DNA from: Vreelandella boliviensis LC1 | Lineage (GTDB): Bacteria > Pseudomonadota > Gammaproteobacteria > Pseudomonadales > Halomonadaceae | Assembly: GCF_000236035.1 (NCBI RefSeq) | Contig: NZ_JH393257.1 | Location: forward strand, 1,763,681 to 1,827,680 | Length of the DNA stretch: 64,000 nt | Direction of reading: 5' to 3' | Part shown: positions 25,489 to 34,614 of the stretch, piece after piece | Layout of the letters: each line of letters starts with the position of its first letter | Numbering within the stretch: the stretch's first letter is position 1 | Made by a program: the position numbers and the translations under genes | The notes under the pieces: generated by a model | What the model was told of the DNA's origin: nothing | What the model saw: the letters and a program-made list of their open reading frames with translations, nothing else | Databases searched by the model: none

Positions 25489-26236
25489 ACCTCTGCAGCA
25501 GGCGCCAACCCTGGTACTGCTTCACGGCCTGCTGGGCGATCACCAGGACTGGGCGGAGGTCATCGCTGGCTTGGAGGGCATTAACTGCCTTGCGCTGGAT
25601 TTACCCGGCCACGGTCAGAATCATCAGGTACAAGTAGGCTCTTTTGAAGCGTTTCATCACTGGCTTAGCGATACGCTGATAACCCACGATATTGACCGCT
25701 ACTGCCTGCTGGGCTACTCCCTGGGCGGGCGTTTGGCGCTGTACCATGCCAGCCGTCAGCCACCGGGCCTGGAGGCGCTCTGGCTGGAGAGCGCTCATCC
25801 AGGGCTGCCAACCAGTGAGCGCTCCGCACGCATTGCCCATGATGAAAAGTGGGCCAGACGCTTTGAGCAGGAGCCGCTGGAAGAGGTGCTTACCGACTGG
25901 TACCAGCAGCCGGTATTTGCTGATCTCACCGAAGCGCAACGTCATCGGCAAATTCACCGTCGACTGGCTAATCACGGGCCAGCCGTCGCTGCGATGCTGC
26001 GGGCAACGTCGCTCGGTCATCAGCCCTCGCTATGGAGTTGGCTGGAAAACACCCGACTACCGGTCAGCTATTTTTCAGGCCAGCGAGATGCCAAGTTCCA
26101 CACCTTAGCGGCCCACCTAACAACAATGGCCCCGAACCTGCGCCATATCACGCTGGAAGGGGGCCATAATCTTCATATTGAGCAACCAGAGGCGTTCTCA
26201 CAGCAGCTTAACGCTTGGTTTAATACCGAAAGCTGA
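25478..26236 (+). CDS. menH: 2-succinyl-6-hydroxy-2,4-cyclohexadiene-1-carboxylate synthase
   Basis: A 252-residue alpha/beta hydrolase, the same length as E. coli MenH, which eliminates pyruvate from the MenD product. The nucleophile elbow is GYSLGG (Ser81), the oxyanion region [14 protein letters not shown], and the C-terminal [15 protein letters not shown] supplies the His. The GTG start lies inside the end of menD and has GAGGGGAG 5-8 bp upstream; an earlier in-frame ATG lacks a ribosome site. Convergent with the DASS transporter (8-bp gap). Confidence 0.88.
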   Translation: MSRKPLQQAPTLVLLHGLLGDHQDWAEVIAGLEGINCLALDLPGHGQNHQVQVGSFEAFHHWLSDTLITHDIDRYCLLGYSLGGRLALYHASRQPPGLEALWLESAHPGLPTSERSARIAHDEKWARRFEQEPLEEVLTDWYQQPVFADLTEAQRHRQIHRRLANHGPAVAAMLRATSLGHQPSLWSWLENTRLPVSYFSGQRDAKFHTLAAHLTTMAPNLRHITLEGGHNLHIEQPEAFSQQLNAWFNTES

Positions 26237-26244
26237 CGGTTCAA

Positions 26245-27714
26245 TCAGCTGATCAGCATCAACCAAGGCAAGCCGATCACCAGCCAAACCACCAAGAACA
26301 GCAGCCCGAAGATCGCTCCTAGCCGCCAAAACAGCGCGCTGGGCAGGTAACCGCTGCCGTAGTAGACCGGGCTTGGCCCAGTGCCGTAGGGAGTGAGGAT
26401 ACCCATAAAGCCGAGAGTGGGGAGCAGGAGCAGAATAAACATTTGCATATCCAGCCCGGCAATACCCGATGCCGCCGCCAGAATCACCGGCAGCAGGGCG
26501 GTCACGTGGGCCGTTACGCTGGCAAAGAAGTAGTGCAGCAGGTAGAAGATCACCACCAGCGCCACCATGGCCATCAACGGGTCGAAGTGGCTTATCTGCC
26601 CACCGACAACGTTGCCAAACCAGTTAACGAACCCTACCTGACTTAGCCCACCAGCCAGCGCCACCAGGGTGGCAAACCACACAAAGGTATTCCAGGCGGC
26701 CCGGTTATCGAGAATATCGCTCCAGGTCACAATGCCGGTTAACAGCATGCCGCAAATCACGACAAGGCCTACCAGCGATCCAGAGATGATGCTGCCAGCA
26801 AAAATCCATAGCAGCAGGGCGGTGACCACCATAATGACCAGCATTATTTCATGGCGTGTCAGCGCGCCCAGCTTGGTTAATTCCTGTCCTGCCCAGTCGG
26901 AAATTTCATCGCCCGCTTTCACTTCCGGCGCGCAGAGCCAATAGCTTAGCAGTGGTACCAGCAGAAGCAGCAGAATGCCCGCTGGCACGACCGCCATAAA
27001 CCACTGCCCCCAATTGATATGAATGCCGGTGGTGCTTTCGGTTAGCGCGATCGCCAGTAGGTTAGGGGCCAGCGCGGTCAAAAACAGCGAGCTAGTCACG
27101 CAGGTTGAGGCCAGCGCTGTCCACATTAGAAAGCTGCCCATGCGCTTCATGCTGGGGTCGTTGGGGTGCGAATCGTAAAGCGGCGGAAGATTACGAATCA
27201 CGGGGTAGATTGTGCCCGCACTGCGCGCCGTATTGGAGGGCGTAAACGGCGCCAGAATGCCATCGGCAATCATCACCGCGTAACCCAGGGTTAACGTGCG
27301 TTTCCCCATTGCCTTAACCAGCCAGAGGGAAATTCGCCGACCTAAGCCGGTTTTTTCATACCCCAGGGCAAACATAAAGGCGCCGAAAATCAGCCAGACG
27401 GTAGAGTTGGTAAAGCCCGACACCGCCCAAGAAAAGGCTTGGCTGGCGGGATTAAAGCCGTCAGCGGCTAGCTGTTCTGGGGAGAACAGCACCCACCTTG
27501 AAAGCAATGCCACCAAGGTAACGCCGATTAGGCCCACCACTGCGCCCGGTAGCGGTTCAAGGATCAAACCGACCACGCAGCCGAGAAAAATGGCTAAAAA
27601 ATACCATGCGTGGGGTGCTAGCCCCAGGGGTGTGGGTATCAGCGCGACGATAATAGCGACTGCTAGCGGCGCTAACAGTTTCCATCGCGGTGAGGGTTGA
27701 GCATTAGTCATCAT
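26245..27714 (-). CDS. DASS-family (SLC13) dicarboxylate transporter
   Basis: A 489-residue membrane protein of the divalent anion:Na+ symporter family (CitT/TtdT/SODiT1 branch) with about 12 helices. Features are PSNTARSAGTIYPV in the first half, the SVTAHVTALLPV re-entrant segment and the LMGILTPYGTGPSP-like loop near the C-terminus. It lies between menH and frdA and is divergent from frdABCD. Carriage of C4-dicarboxylates, for example succinate export against fumarate uptake, therefore makes sense. Branch members also carry tartrate, citrate or 2-oxoglutarate. Confidence 0.8.
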   Translation of the reverse strand: MMTNAQPSPRWKLLAPLAVAIIVALIPTPLGLAPHAWYFLAIFLGCVVGLILEPLPGAVVGLIGVTLVALLSRWVLFSPEQLAADGFNPASQAFSWAVSGFTNSTVWLIFGAFMFALGYEKTGLGRRISLWLVKAMGKRTLTLGYAVMIADGILAPFTPSNTARSAGTIYPVIRNLPPLYDSHPNDPSMKRMGSFLMWTALASTCVTSSLFLTALAPNLLAIALTESTTGIHINWGQWFMAVVPAGILLLLLVPLLSYWLCAPEVKAGDEISDWAGQELTKLGALTRHEIMLVIMVVTALLLWIFAGSIISGSLVGLVVICGMLLTGIVTWSDILDNRAAWNTFVWFATLVALAGGLSQVGFVNWFGNVVGGQISHFDPLMAMVALVVIFYLLHYFFASVTAHVTALLPVILAAASGIAGLDMQMFILLLLPTLGFMGILTPYGTGPSPVYYGSGYLPSALFWRLGAIFGLLFLVVWLVIGLPWLMLIS

Positions 27715-27849
27715 GCGGCACCTCTCTTGAGCCTGTTTTGGCTATTTTTATTTGCTTAGCAGATAAGTATCTGCCCGGCAGCGAGTGGCTTGAAGAGTAG
27801 GTGCTGCGGGGCGAGGGGAACAGCAATACCCACTCGATTCACTGCTTCC

Positions 27850-27863
27850 TTGATGCACGTCAA
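27850..27863 (+). promoter_or_regulatory. FNR/ANR-like site upstream of frdA
   Basis: TTGAT-GCAC-GTCAA matches the FNR consensus TTGAT-N4-ATCAA at nine of ten positions. It lies 130 bp before the frdA start in the 265-bp divergent region shared with the DASS gene, where it could activate one or both under oxygen limitation. No exact -10 element at the usual distance was fixed. Confidence 0.55.
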
Positions 27864-27979
27864 TAGTCCTTTCGACTAATAAGCAAAGCCTGCCAAAGGC
27901 GTGGTAAGTTCGAGTAATGAAAGGGCACCGAAGAGTGCCGCCAGTACCACCTTTGACTTGGCTAATGGAAGGGGTTGTC

Positions 27980-29767
27980 ATGCAGCAGCGAGATTTCGAT
28001 ATTGTCATTGTGGGTGGGGGTGGCGCAGGCTTACGCGCTGCTATTGGTGCTGCAGAGCACGCCAAAGAGCACAACACTCCGCAACGCATTGCGCTGCTGT
28101 CCAAGGTGTACCCCATGCGCTCGCATACCGTGGCGGCAGAAGGTGGGGCGGCTGCCGTGACCAGTGCCGAGGATACTCATCAGGCGCACTTTGACGACAC
28201 GGTGTCAGGCGGTGATTGGTTGGTTGAACAGGGAGTAGTCGACTACTTTGTCCATCACGCTTATCAAGAGCTGGTGCAGATGGAGCGTTGGGGCTGCCCA
28301 TGGAGCCGTAAAGACGATGGCCAAGTACAGGTGCGCCGCTTTGGTGGCATGAAAACCGCCCGCACGTGGTTCGCGGCCGACAAAACCGGCTTCCATATGC
28401 TCCACACGCTGTTTCAGACCTCACTAAAATACCCTGAAATCGAGCGCTTTGATGAGTTCTTTGTGCTCGATCTGGCGGTACACGAAGGTGCCGTGATTGG
28501 CGTGATTGCCCTGCAGATCGCCACCGGTGAACTGACCCTGCTGCGCGCTAAAGCAGTGATCCTCGCCACCGGCGGCGCAGGGCGCTTGTTCCGTTTTAAT
28601 ACCAATGCCGGCATTGTCACCGGTGACGGCATGGCGATGGCCTATCGTCACGGTGTAGCGCTGCGGGATATGGAGTTTGTCCAATACCACCCCACCGGCT
28701 TACCTGGCTCCGGAATTTTGATTACCGAAGCGTGCCGGGGCGAAGGTGGCATTTTGCTCAATAAAGATGGTTACCGATATTTGCAGGATTACGGCCTCGG
28801 TCCGGAAACTCCGCTTGGCAAGCCGGAAAACAAATATATGGAACTGGGGCCACGGGACAAACTCTCCCAAGCCTTTTGGCAGGAGCAGCAAGCGGGCCGC
28901 ACTGGCAAGTTTGGTGACAGTGATGTGGTTTATCTCGACCTGCGCCACCTGGGAGAAAAGTATATTCTGGAGCGCCTGCCGTTTATCTGCGAGCTGGCCA
29001 AAGCCTATATCAATGTTGACCCGGTGAAAGAGCCCATTCCCATTCGCCCGGCGGTTCACTACACGATGGGTGGGATTGAAACCGACCCTCAGTGCGAAAC
29101 CTCTATCACTGGGCTCTACGCCGCCGGGGAGTGCGCCTCGGTGGGGTTGCACGGCGCTAACCGCCTAGGCTCCAATTCGCTAACCGAGCTACTGGTCTTT
29201 GGCCGCTTAGCTGGTGAGCAAGCCAGTAAGCGCGCGGCGCAAACCGAGTGGGCCGATATGCACCTGCTAGAAGCCCAGGGCGACCGCCAGCAAGCCAAGC
29301 TGCTGCGACTATGCGATGGCAGCGGCAGTGAGGAAAGCTGGGTAGCGCTAAAGCACGCCATGGTGCAGGCCATGGAGAGCGGCTGCGGGATTTATCGCAC
29401 CGAAGAGGGCATGCGCCATTCGCTTGAGACCATGCGTCAGCTGCGTGCGCGCTTTAACAAGGTTCGCGTTAACGATACCAGCAAGATTTTTAACACCGAG
29501 CTACTTGAGTGTCTGGAACTGGAGTGTGGCCTGGATATTGCCGAAGCCTCTTGTTTGGGGGCGCTTGAGCGCCGCGAATCCCGCGGTGCTCACCAGCGCC
29601 TGGATGAGGGCATGCAGAAACGCGACGATGTTAACTACCTCAAGCACAGTCAGGTGTTCTACCAAGGCGATGGCCATGCCGAGCTGCACTGGCAGGATGT
29701 CGATGTGCAATTCTCCGCCCCGGCGGAGCGGGCCTATGGCGATGCGGGCAAGGGGAGTAAGGCATGA
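27980..29767 (+). CDS. frdA: Fumarate reductase flavoprotein subunit
   Basis: A 595-residue flavoprotein that is strikingly close to E. coli FrdA (602). It has the dinucleotide motif [11 protein letters not shown], the covalent-FAD histidine His49 in [11 protein letters not shown], and [33 protein letters not shown] and [10 protein letters not shown] complete the active site. It reduces fumarate to succinate at the cytoplasmic face of the inner membrane. The frame is open 63 bp upstream, but GGAAGGGG 6 bp before 27980 and the alignment with FrdA fix the start. The stop overlaps frdB by 4 bp. The match is to menaquinol-linked Frd, not to SdhA. Confidence 0.95.
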   Translation: MQQRDFDIVIVGGGGAGLRAAIGAAEHAKEHNTPQRIALLSKVYPMRSHTVAAEGGAAAVTSAEDTHQAHFDDTVSGGDWLVEQGVVDYFVHHAYQELVQMERWGCPWSRKDDGQVQVRRFGGMKTARTWFAADKTGFHMLHTLFQTSLKYPEIERFDEFFVLDLAVHEGAVIGVIALQIATGELTLLRAKAVILATGGAGRLFRFNTNAGIVTGDGMAMAYRHGVALRDMEFVQYHPTGLPGSGILITEACRGEGGILLNKDGYRYLQDYGLGPETPLGKPENKYMELGPRDKLSQAFWQEQQAGRTGKFGDSDVVYLDLRHLGEKYILERLPFICELAKAYINVDPVKEPIPIRPAVHYTMGGIETDPQCETSITGLYAAGECASVGLHGANRLGSNSLTELLVFGRLAGEQASKRAAQTEWADMHLLEAQGDRQQAKLLRLCDGSGSEESWVALKHAMVQAMESGCGIYRTEEGMRHSLETMRQLRARFNKVRVNDTSKIFNTELLECLELECGLDIAEASCLGALERRESRGAHQRLDEGMQKRDDVNYLKHSQVFYQGDGHAELHWQDVDVQFSAPAERAYGDAGKGSKA

Positions 29768-30531
29768 GCACCGATCAGATCACTACCAAGCAGATCACTA
29801 CCAAGCACATCAGCGTCAAACGCTACCTGCCGGACAGCTCGGCTGAACCCTACTGGCAGGCGTACGACCTGCCTGTGGATGACAGCACCTCACTGCTGGA
29901 TGCCCTCAACCATATTAAGGAAGAGCTCGATAGTACCCTGAGCTACCGCTGGTCATGCCGGATGGCGATTTGCGGCTCCTGCGGGGTCATGGTCAATGGC
30001 ATTCCCAAGCTCGGCTGCAAAACCTTCCTGCGCGATTATGAAGGTGAAATCCGTATCGAGCCGTTATCCCACTTCCCCGTGCAGCGGGATCTTGTGGTGG
30101 ATATGGAGATATTCCTTGAGCATTTGGCCGCGGTTAAGCCCTACTTAATTGACGACAACCCGGTGAAACCGTACGACCCGCAGGCGCCGGAAACCTATCA
30201 ACAGTCACCCGAACAGCTCGCCCGCTATAAGCAGTTCGCTAACTGCATTAATTGTGGCCTCTGCTACTCGGCCTGCCCGCAGTTTGGGCTGAACCCTGAA
30301 TTCCTTGGCCCAGCGGCGCTAACGCTGGCCCACCGTTACAACCTGGATAGCCGCGATCACGGCAAAAAACAGCGTATGGCCGAACTTAACCGCCACGACG
30401 GCGTATGGAGCTGCACCTTTGTGGGTTTCTGCTCGAAGGTGTGCCCTAAACACGTTGACCCCGCCGCCGCCGTCAATCAGGGCAAGGTCGAAGCGGCCAA
30501 ACACACACTCATTGCGCTGTTTAAAGGTTAG
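29764..30531 (+). CDS. frdB: Fumarate reductase iron-sulfur subunit
   Basis: A 255-residue protein. The [2Fe-2S] ligands are Cys65, Cys70, Cys73 and Cys85 ([11 protein letters not shown]). The [4Fe-4S] cluster is held by [12 protein letters not shown] and the [3Fe-4S] by [17 protein letters not shown]. It passes electrons from menaquinol in FrdCD to the FAD of FrdA. Compared with E. coli FrdB (244) it has an N-terminal extension containing a duplicated QITTK, from a perfect 15-bp tandem duplication (29776-29790, 29791-29805). Confidence 0.95.
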   Translation: MSTDQITTKQITTKHISVKRYLPDSSAEPYWQAYDLPVDDSTSLLDALNHIKEELDSTLSYRWSCRMAICGSCGVMVNGIPKLGCKTFLRDYEGEIRIEPLSHFPVQRDLVVDMEIFLEHLAAVKPYLIDDNPVKPYDPQAPETYQQSPEQLARYKQFANCINCGLCYSACPQFGLNPEFLGPAALTLAHRYNLDSRDHGKKQRMAELNRHDGVWSCTFVGFCSKVCPKHVDPAAAVNQGKVEAAKHTLIALFKG

Positions 30532-30544
30532 GGGGAGGAACATC

Positions 30545-30940
30545 ATGGATAAATTATCAACACAACGCCTGCCGCTGCTGAAACGCAACTGGTGGCTGAA
30601 ACACCGTTTTTTTAAGCTTTATATGCTGCGCGAAGCAACGGTGCTGCCACTGGTGTTTTTCACCCTCTGTTTACTGGCCGGTATGGTGGCGCTTCTTCAA
30701 GGGGCGGATAGCTGGCAGGGGTGGATCGCCTTTATGGGTTCACCCATTGTGCTGGCGCTGAACCTTCTAGCCCTGGCTGCGAGCCTGTTTCACGCCGCTA
30801 CTTTCTTTGTGCTATTCCCCCGGGTGATGCCGATTCGTATCGCCGGGCATAGCCTGCCTGATCAGGCCATCGTCGCCGGGCAGTGGGCAGGCGTGGTGGC
30901 GGTTGCGCTGCTATTTTTCTGGCTACTGGGGAGGGTATAG
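30545..30940 (+). CDS. frdC: Fumarate reductase membrane anchor subunit C
   Basis: A 131-residue protein with three transmembrane helices, the same length as E. coli FrdC. The LYMLREATVLPL segment keeps the glutamate (Glu30) that in E. coli FrdC (Glu29) is linked to quinol proton transfer. With FrdD it holds the FrdAB dimer on the membrane and binds menaquinol without heme (type D complex). AGGGGGAGG lies before the ATG; an open frame further upstream overlaps frdB and is not used. Confidence 0.9.
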   Translation: MDKLSTQRLPLLKRNWWLKHRFFKLYMLREATVLPLVFFTLCLLAGMVALLQGADSWQGWIAFMGSPIVLALNLLALAASLFHAATFFVLFPRVMPIRIAGHSLPDQAIVAGQWAGVVAVALLFFWLLGRV

Positions 30941-30942
30941 GC

Positions 30943-31329
30943 ATGAGCATTAGTAAACATGCTACACAGCATAAACAAGCCTTTGACGAACCGCTCTGGT
31001 GGGGGCTTTTCAGCGCGGGCGGCATCTGTTTTGCCGTCTTTCTGCCCGCAGTGATTCTGTTTATAGCCGTTCTACTGCCCCTTGGCCTACTGCCTGCCGA
31101 GGCGCTGAGCTATGAACGGGCATCAACGCTGCTGTTTAGCGTGCCGGGCTTCCTGTTTGTTGGGGCGGTGGTCTGTTTGCCGCTATTTCATGCCGCTCAC
31201 CGTCTGCGTCATGGGATGTTTGATATAAGCGTGGGCAATGACGCACTTAACAAAAAACTGATGTACGGTGGGGCTGCGCTGTTAAGCATTGTGGCGCTGG
31301 GCATAGTGGTGACGGGTTTCCTTCGCTAA
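30943..31329 (+). CDS. frdD: Fumarate reductase membrane anchor subunit D
   Basis: A 128-residue protein with three transmembrane helices, close to E. coli FrdD (119). The conserved features are DEPLWWGLFSAGG at the N-terminus and PLFHAAHRLRHGMFD in the second loop, the His-rich quinone-site region. It begins 2 bp after the frdC stop behind GGGGAGGG. Last of the frdABCD genes; menB follows after 50 bp with no terminator seen, so read-through into menBCE is likely. Confidence 0.9.
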   Translation: MSISKHATQHKQAFDEPLWWGLFSAGGICFAVFLPAVILFIAVLLPLGLLPAEALSYERASTLLFSVPGFLFVGAVVCLPLFHAAHRLRHGMFDISVGNDALNKKLMYGGAALLSIVALGIVVTGFLR

Positions 31330-31379
31330 ACGGCGTCTTGTTAGTACCTTACCCCTGACAGATAAAAAACGAGAGTGGC

Positions 31380-32240
31380 ATGATCAACGGACTCACTGAA
31401 ACAGAACTCTACGCGGCGATCGAGTGGCAGGATCACTCAAACGACTACCAGGATATTCTGTATCACACCTCCCGGGACGGCATTGCCCGCATCACCATCA
31501 ATCGCCCCGAGGTGCGCAACGCCTTTCGTCCGCTAACCGTTAGCGAGATGGCTCAAGCGCTTAACCGCGCCCGCCACGACAGTGCCATTGGGGCGATTAT
31601 TCTCACCGGTGCCGGCGATAAAGCCTTCTGTTCCGGCGGTGACCAGCGCATTCGCGGTGACTATGGCGGCTACCAAGATGAAGAGGGCACCCACCACCTC
31701 AACGTACTGGATTTCCAACGCGATATTCGCACCTGTCCTAAGCCGATTATCGCCATGGTGGCGGGTTATGCCATTGGCGGCGGCCATGTGCTGCACCTGA
31801 TGTGTGATCTGACCATCGCCGCCGATAACGCGGTTTTCGGCCAAACAGGCCCCAAGGTAGGCTCCTTCGATGGCGGCTACGGCGCCTCCTATATGGCGCG
31901 CATTGTGGGCCAGAAAAAGGCTCGGGAGATCTGGTTCCTATGCCGCCAGTACAGCGCTGCGCAGGCGCTGGAAATGGGGCTAGTCAACCATGTGGTGCCG
32001 CTCGACGAACTGGAAAAAGAGAGCGTGCGCTGGTGCCGCGAGATGCTGCAGCACAGCCCCATGGCGCTGCGCTGCCTGAAAGCTTCGCTCAATGCCGACT
32101 GCGACGGCCAGGCCGGGCTTCAAGAGCTGGCGGGCAACGCCACTATGCTCTATTACATGACCGAAGAGGGCCAGGAGGGTCGAAACGCCTTTAACGAGAA
32201 GCGCCGCCCGGATTTTTCCCGCTATCCGCGCAATCCATAA
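31380..32240 (+). CDS. menB: 1,4-dihydroxy-2-naphthoyl-CoA synthase
   Basis: A 286-residue crotonase-fold enzyme (E. coli MenB 285) that closes the naphthoate ring from succinylbenzoyl-CoA. It has the long N-terminal [27 protein letters not shown], the oxyanion loop [21 protein letters not shown] and the MenB hallmark [18 protein letters not shown]. The C-terminal [17 protein letters not shown] is also typical. The start follows GAGAGTGG. Stop and menC start overlap (TAATG). Confidence 0.95.
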   Translation: MINGLTETELYAAIEWQDHSNDYQDILYHTSRDGIARITINRPEVRNAFRPLTVSEMAQALNRARHDSAIGAIILTGAGDKAFCSGGDQRIRGDYGGYQDEEGTHHLNVLDFQRDIRTCPKPIIAMVAGYAIGGGHVLHLMCDLTIAADNAVFGQTGPKVGSFDGGYGASYMARIVGQKKAREIWFLCRQYSAAQALEMGLVNHVVPLDELEKESVRWCREMLQHSPMALRCLKASLNADCDGQAGLQELAGNATMLYYMTEEGQEGRNAFNEKRRPDFSRYPRNP

Positions 32241-33190
32241 TGCAGCTGGCGCTCTACCGCTACTCCCTACCGTTTCGCCAGCCGCTGATGTTTAAAGGCA
32301 ATCGGCTATCAAACAGGCAAGGGCTGCTGGTGTGCATCAACGGCCAGTGGGGCGAGATAGCCCCGCTGCCTGGCTTCTCGACGGAAACCCTCGCCGAAGC
32401 ACAAGCTGAAAGTCTGGCCTGCCTTGCAACTATGCAGCGTGGTGAGAAAGCCAGGCCAAAGTTACCTTCAGTACAGTTTGGGTTCGACTGCGCCCAGCGC
32501 CAATGGCCTGCCAACCTTCCTGCGCCTTTACCGCCCTATCCACTGCTCCAAGGCGCGCCCAGGGAATTGATGCTCGGGCTTGATAATATCGTGACCGGTT
32601 GGGTGGCTTTGCCACCGTCTCGGCTCAAGCTCAAGGTGGCGCGCTACGCCATGGAAGAGGAACTGGCGCTGATTAACCAGCTCGCCATTCGGCTACCCAC
32701 GACTAAGCTGATTCTGGATGCCAACGGCGGTTGGACTCGGGAAGAAGCCCAGCGTTTCTGCGCGCGACTCCCCCTTAAACAGATCGACTACCTTGAAGAG
32801 CCCTGCGCTGCCTTGGCCGACACCATCGCTGTAGCGGCGGCAACGGGTATACCCATCGCCTTGGATGAGACGCTATCCCGCCAGGAAGAGTGGCACTATC
32901 ACCCGCAGCTTAAAGCCCTGGTGATCAAACCCACCTTGATCGGCTCGCTAAGTGCCTGCGAAGCACTCGTTAAACGGGCGCGAGCGGACAACCTACGCGT
33001 GGTAGTCTCCTCCAGCTTTGAATCCGATTTAGGTCTTGGTCTGGTTGCTCGGTTGGCCAGTGAGTGGGCGTCCGATGAGCCGCCGGGGTTGGATACCGGC
33101 CATTGGTTAGCTGAGCGAGTTACCACTGCCGCGGGCGAAGTGATGACAGAAAATTTGCACTGCCTCTCTAAAATGGAAAGTTCAGCGTGA
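32240..33190 (+). CDS. menC: o-succinylbenzoate synthase
   Basis: A 316-residue enolase-superfamily enzyme that dehydrates the MenH product to o-succinylbenzoate. The lysine motif is RLKLKVAR, then ILDANGGW, YLEEPC and ALDETLSR provide the metal ligands, and LVIKPTLIGS carries the second catalytic lysine. Length matches E. coli MenC (320). Coupled to menB and menE by overlaps of 1 and 4 bp. Confidence 0.92.
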   Translation: MQLALYRYSLPFRQPLMFKGNRLSNRQGLLVCINGQWGEIAPLPGFSTETLAEAQAESLACLATMQRGEKARPKLPSVQFGFDCAQRQWPANLPAPLPPYPLLQGAPRELMLGLDNIVTGWVALPPSRLKLKVARYAMEEELALINQLAIRLPTTKLILDANGGWTREEAQRFCARLPLKQIDYLEEPCAALADTIAVAAATGIPIALDETLSRQEEWHYHPQLKALVIKPTLIGSLSACEALVKRARADNLRVVVSSSFESDLGLGLVARLASEWASDEPPGLDTGHWLAERVTTAAGEVMTENLHCLSKMESSA

Positions 33191-34584
33191 TAGACACCTG
33201 CCCCATTCACTACTGGGCCAAAGAGACCCCCGAGCATATTGCAATAGAGGCTGGCTCGATGCGCTTGAGCTACCGAACGCTCAATCGGCGGGTGGCGTCT
33301 TTAGCGCAGCAACTGGCTCGGAAAGGTTTTGTGCCCGGTGATCGCTTAGTGGTGCCCGCCAAAGGCTCGCTTGAGTCCTTGCTACTGGCTTGGGCTTGCC
33401 TGCGGGCAGGGGTTGTGTTCTGCCCGCTTAACCCTGCGTTTCCCGTTGCCCAGCAGCTCGGCTTAGCTAAACGTTTGCAGGCTGGCCGGGTTTGCCAAAC
33501 GGAAAGCGAGCATCATTATCCTGCTGAACTAACGCCGATCAGCTTTGATTTTCTGGCGGAAGCTGATGCGGGGGAGCCACCGGTGCTGGATGGCAACCAG
33601 TTGTGCAACACGATTTTTACTTCTGGCTCCAGCGGCACGCCCAAGGCGGTGCTGCACCGAGTGGGCAATCATTTGGCCTCTGCACGCGGCTCGGCGGAGT
33701 TAATTCCCGTTGATCAAAAAAGTGGCTGGCTGCTGTCGCTGCCGCTGTTTCATATCGGTGGCTACGCGATTCCGTTTCGGGTCTTTCTTGCCGGTGGGCG
33801 GGTGATCCTCGACGAGGCGCCCCATACCTTGGCGGAGCGACTAGAGCAGCAGGCGATTAGCCACCTTTCTCTGGTACCTACTCAACTGTGGCGGCTGCTG
33901 CAGGCGGGCTTTACGCCCCAGCGCACCCGACTGCGTGAGCTACTGTTGGGCGGGGCGGCGATCCCCGCGCCGCTGGTGGCGCAGATGACATCGCTAGGGC
34001 TGACGCCGAAAGTTAGCTACGGGCTATCCGAGATGGCCAGCCAGGTCTGTACCGGTATACCCACTGCGCCGGGCGTGGTCGGCAAGCCACTGCCGGGCCG
34101 CGAAGTGAGGGTGGTCGATGGGGAAATCCAGCTGCGCGGCGAGACCCTGTTCTGTGGCTATTTAAACAATGGCAGTCTAGACCCAGCCCTCAACGCAGAA
34201 GGCTGGTTTCCCACCCGGGACAAGGGGCACTTCAACGCGGACGGGGCGCTGGTGGTGGAAGGGCGGCTCGATAACGGCTTTATCTCCGGCGGCGAAAATA
34301 TTCAGCCGGAAAGTATTGAGCAGCGTTTAGTCGACCACCCCCGCATCGCCCAGGCGTTAGTCGTACCGGTGCCCCACCCGGAGTGGGGCGAGCGCCCGGT
34401 GGCGTTTATCGATTGGCACGGCGCGGCCGTATCGGAACCAGCGCTAACTGCCTGGGTGCGCGAAGCACTGCCCGGCTTTATGGTGCCCGATGCTTGGCTG
34501 GCCTGGCCACCTGGGGTGGGCTTCAAACCCTCCCGCAAGGAGTTTGCAGAGCTGGCGCGAGCTCATGTGAGTTGCGCCGTTTAG
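33187..34584 (+). CDS. menE: o-succinylbenzoate--CoA ligase
   Basis: A 465-residue adenylate-forming enzyme that activates succinylbenzoate with ATP and CoA for MenB. The P-loop is TIFTSGSSGTPKAVLH, followed by LPLFHIGGYAIPF, SYGLSEMASQVC (A5) and the RLDNGFISGGENIQP hinge with the C-terminal domain. GTG start overlaps the menC stop. With menFDH and menA this gives every men step except the DHNA-CoA thioesterase and the final methylation, which UbiE normally does from elsewhere. Confidence 0.92.
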   Translation: MIDTCPIHYWAKETPEHIAIEAGSMRLSYRTLNRRVASLAQQLARKGFVPGDRLVVPAKGSLESLLLAWACLRAGVVFCPLNPAFPVAQQLGLAKRLQAGRVCQTESEHHYPAELTPISFDFLAEADAGEPPVLDGNQLCNTIFTSGSSGTPKAVLHRVGNHLASARGSAELIPVDQKSGWLLSLPLFHIGGYAIPFRVFLAGGRVILDEAPHTLAERLEQQAISHLSLVPTQLWRLLQAGFTPQRTRLRELLLGGAAIPAPLVAQMTSLGLTPKVSYGLSEMASQVCTGIPTAPGVVGKPLPGREVRVVDGEIQLRGETLFCGYLNNGSLDPALNAEGWFPTRDKGHFNADGALVVEGRLDNGFISGGENIQPESIEQRLVDHPRIAQALVVPVPHPEWGERPVAFIDWHGAAVSEPALTAWVREALPGFMVPDAWLAWPPGVGFKPSRKEFAELARAHVSCAV

Positions 34585-34614
34585 CTACGCTACCTATTAG
34601 TGATCTATTAGTAC

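Noticed and set aside
34594..34612. Direct repeat CTATTAGT twice between menE and the amidohydrolase gene
   Set aside because: Only 8 bp long in a 30-bp convergent gap; no structure or function follows from it.
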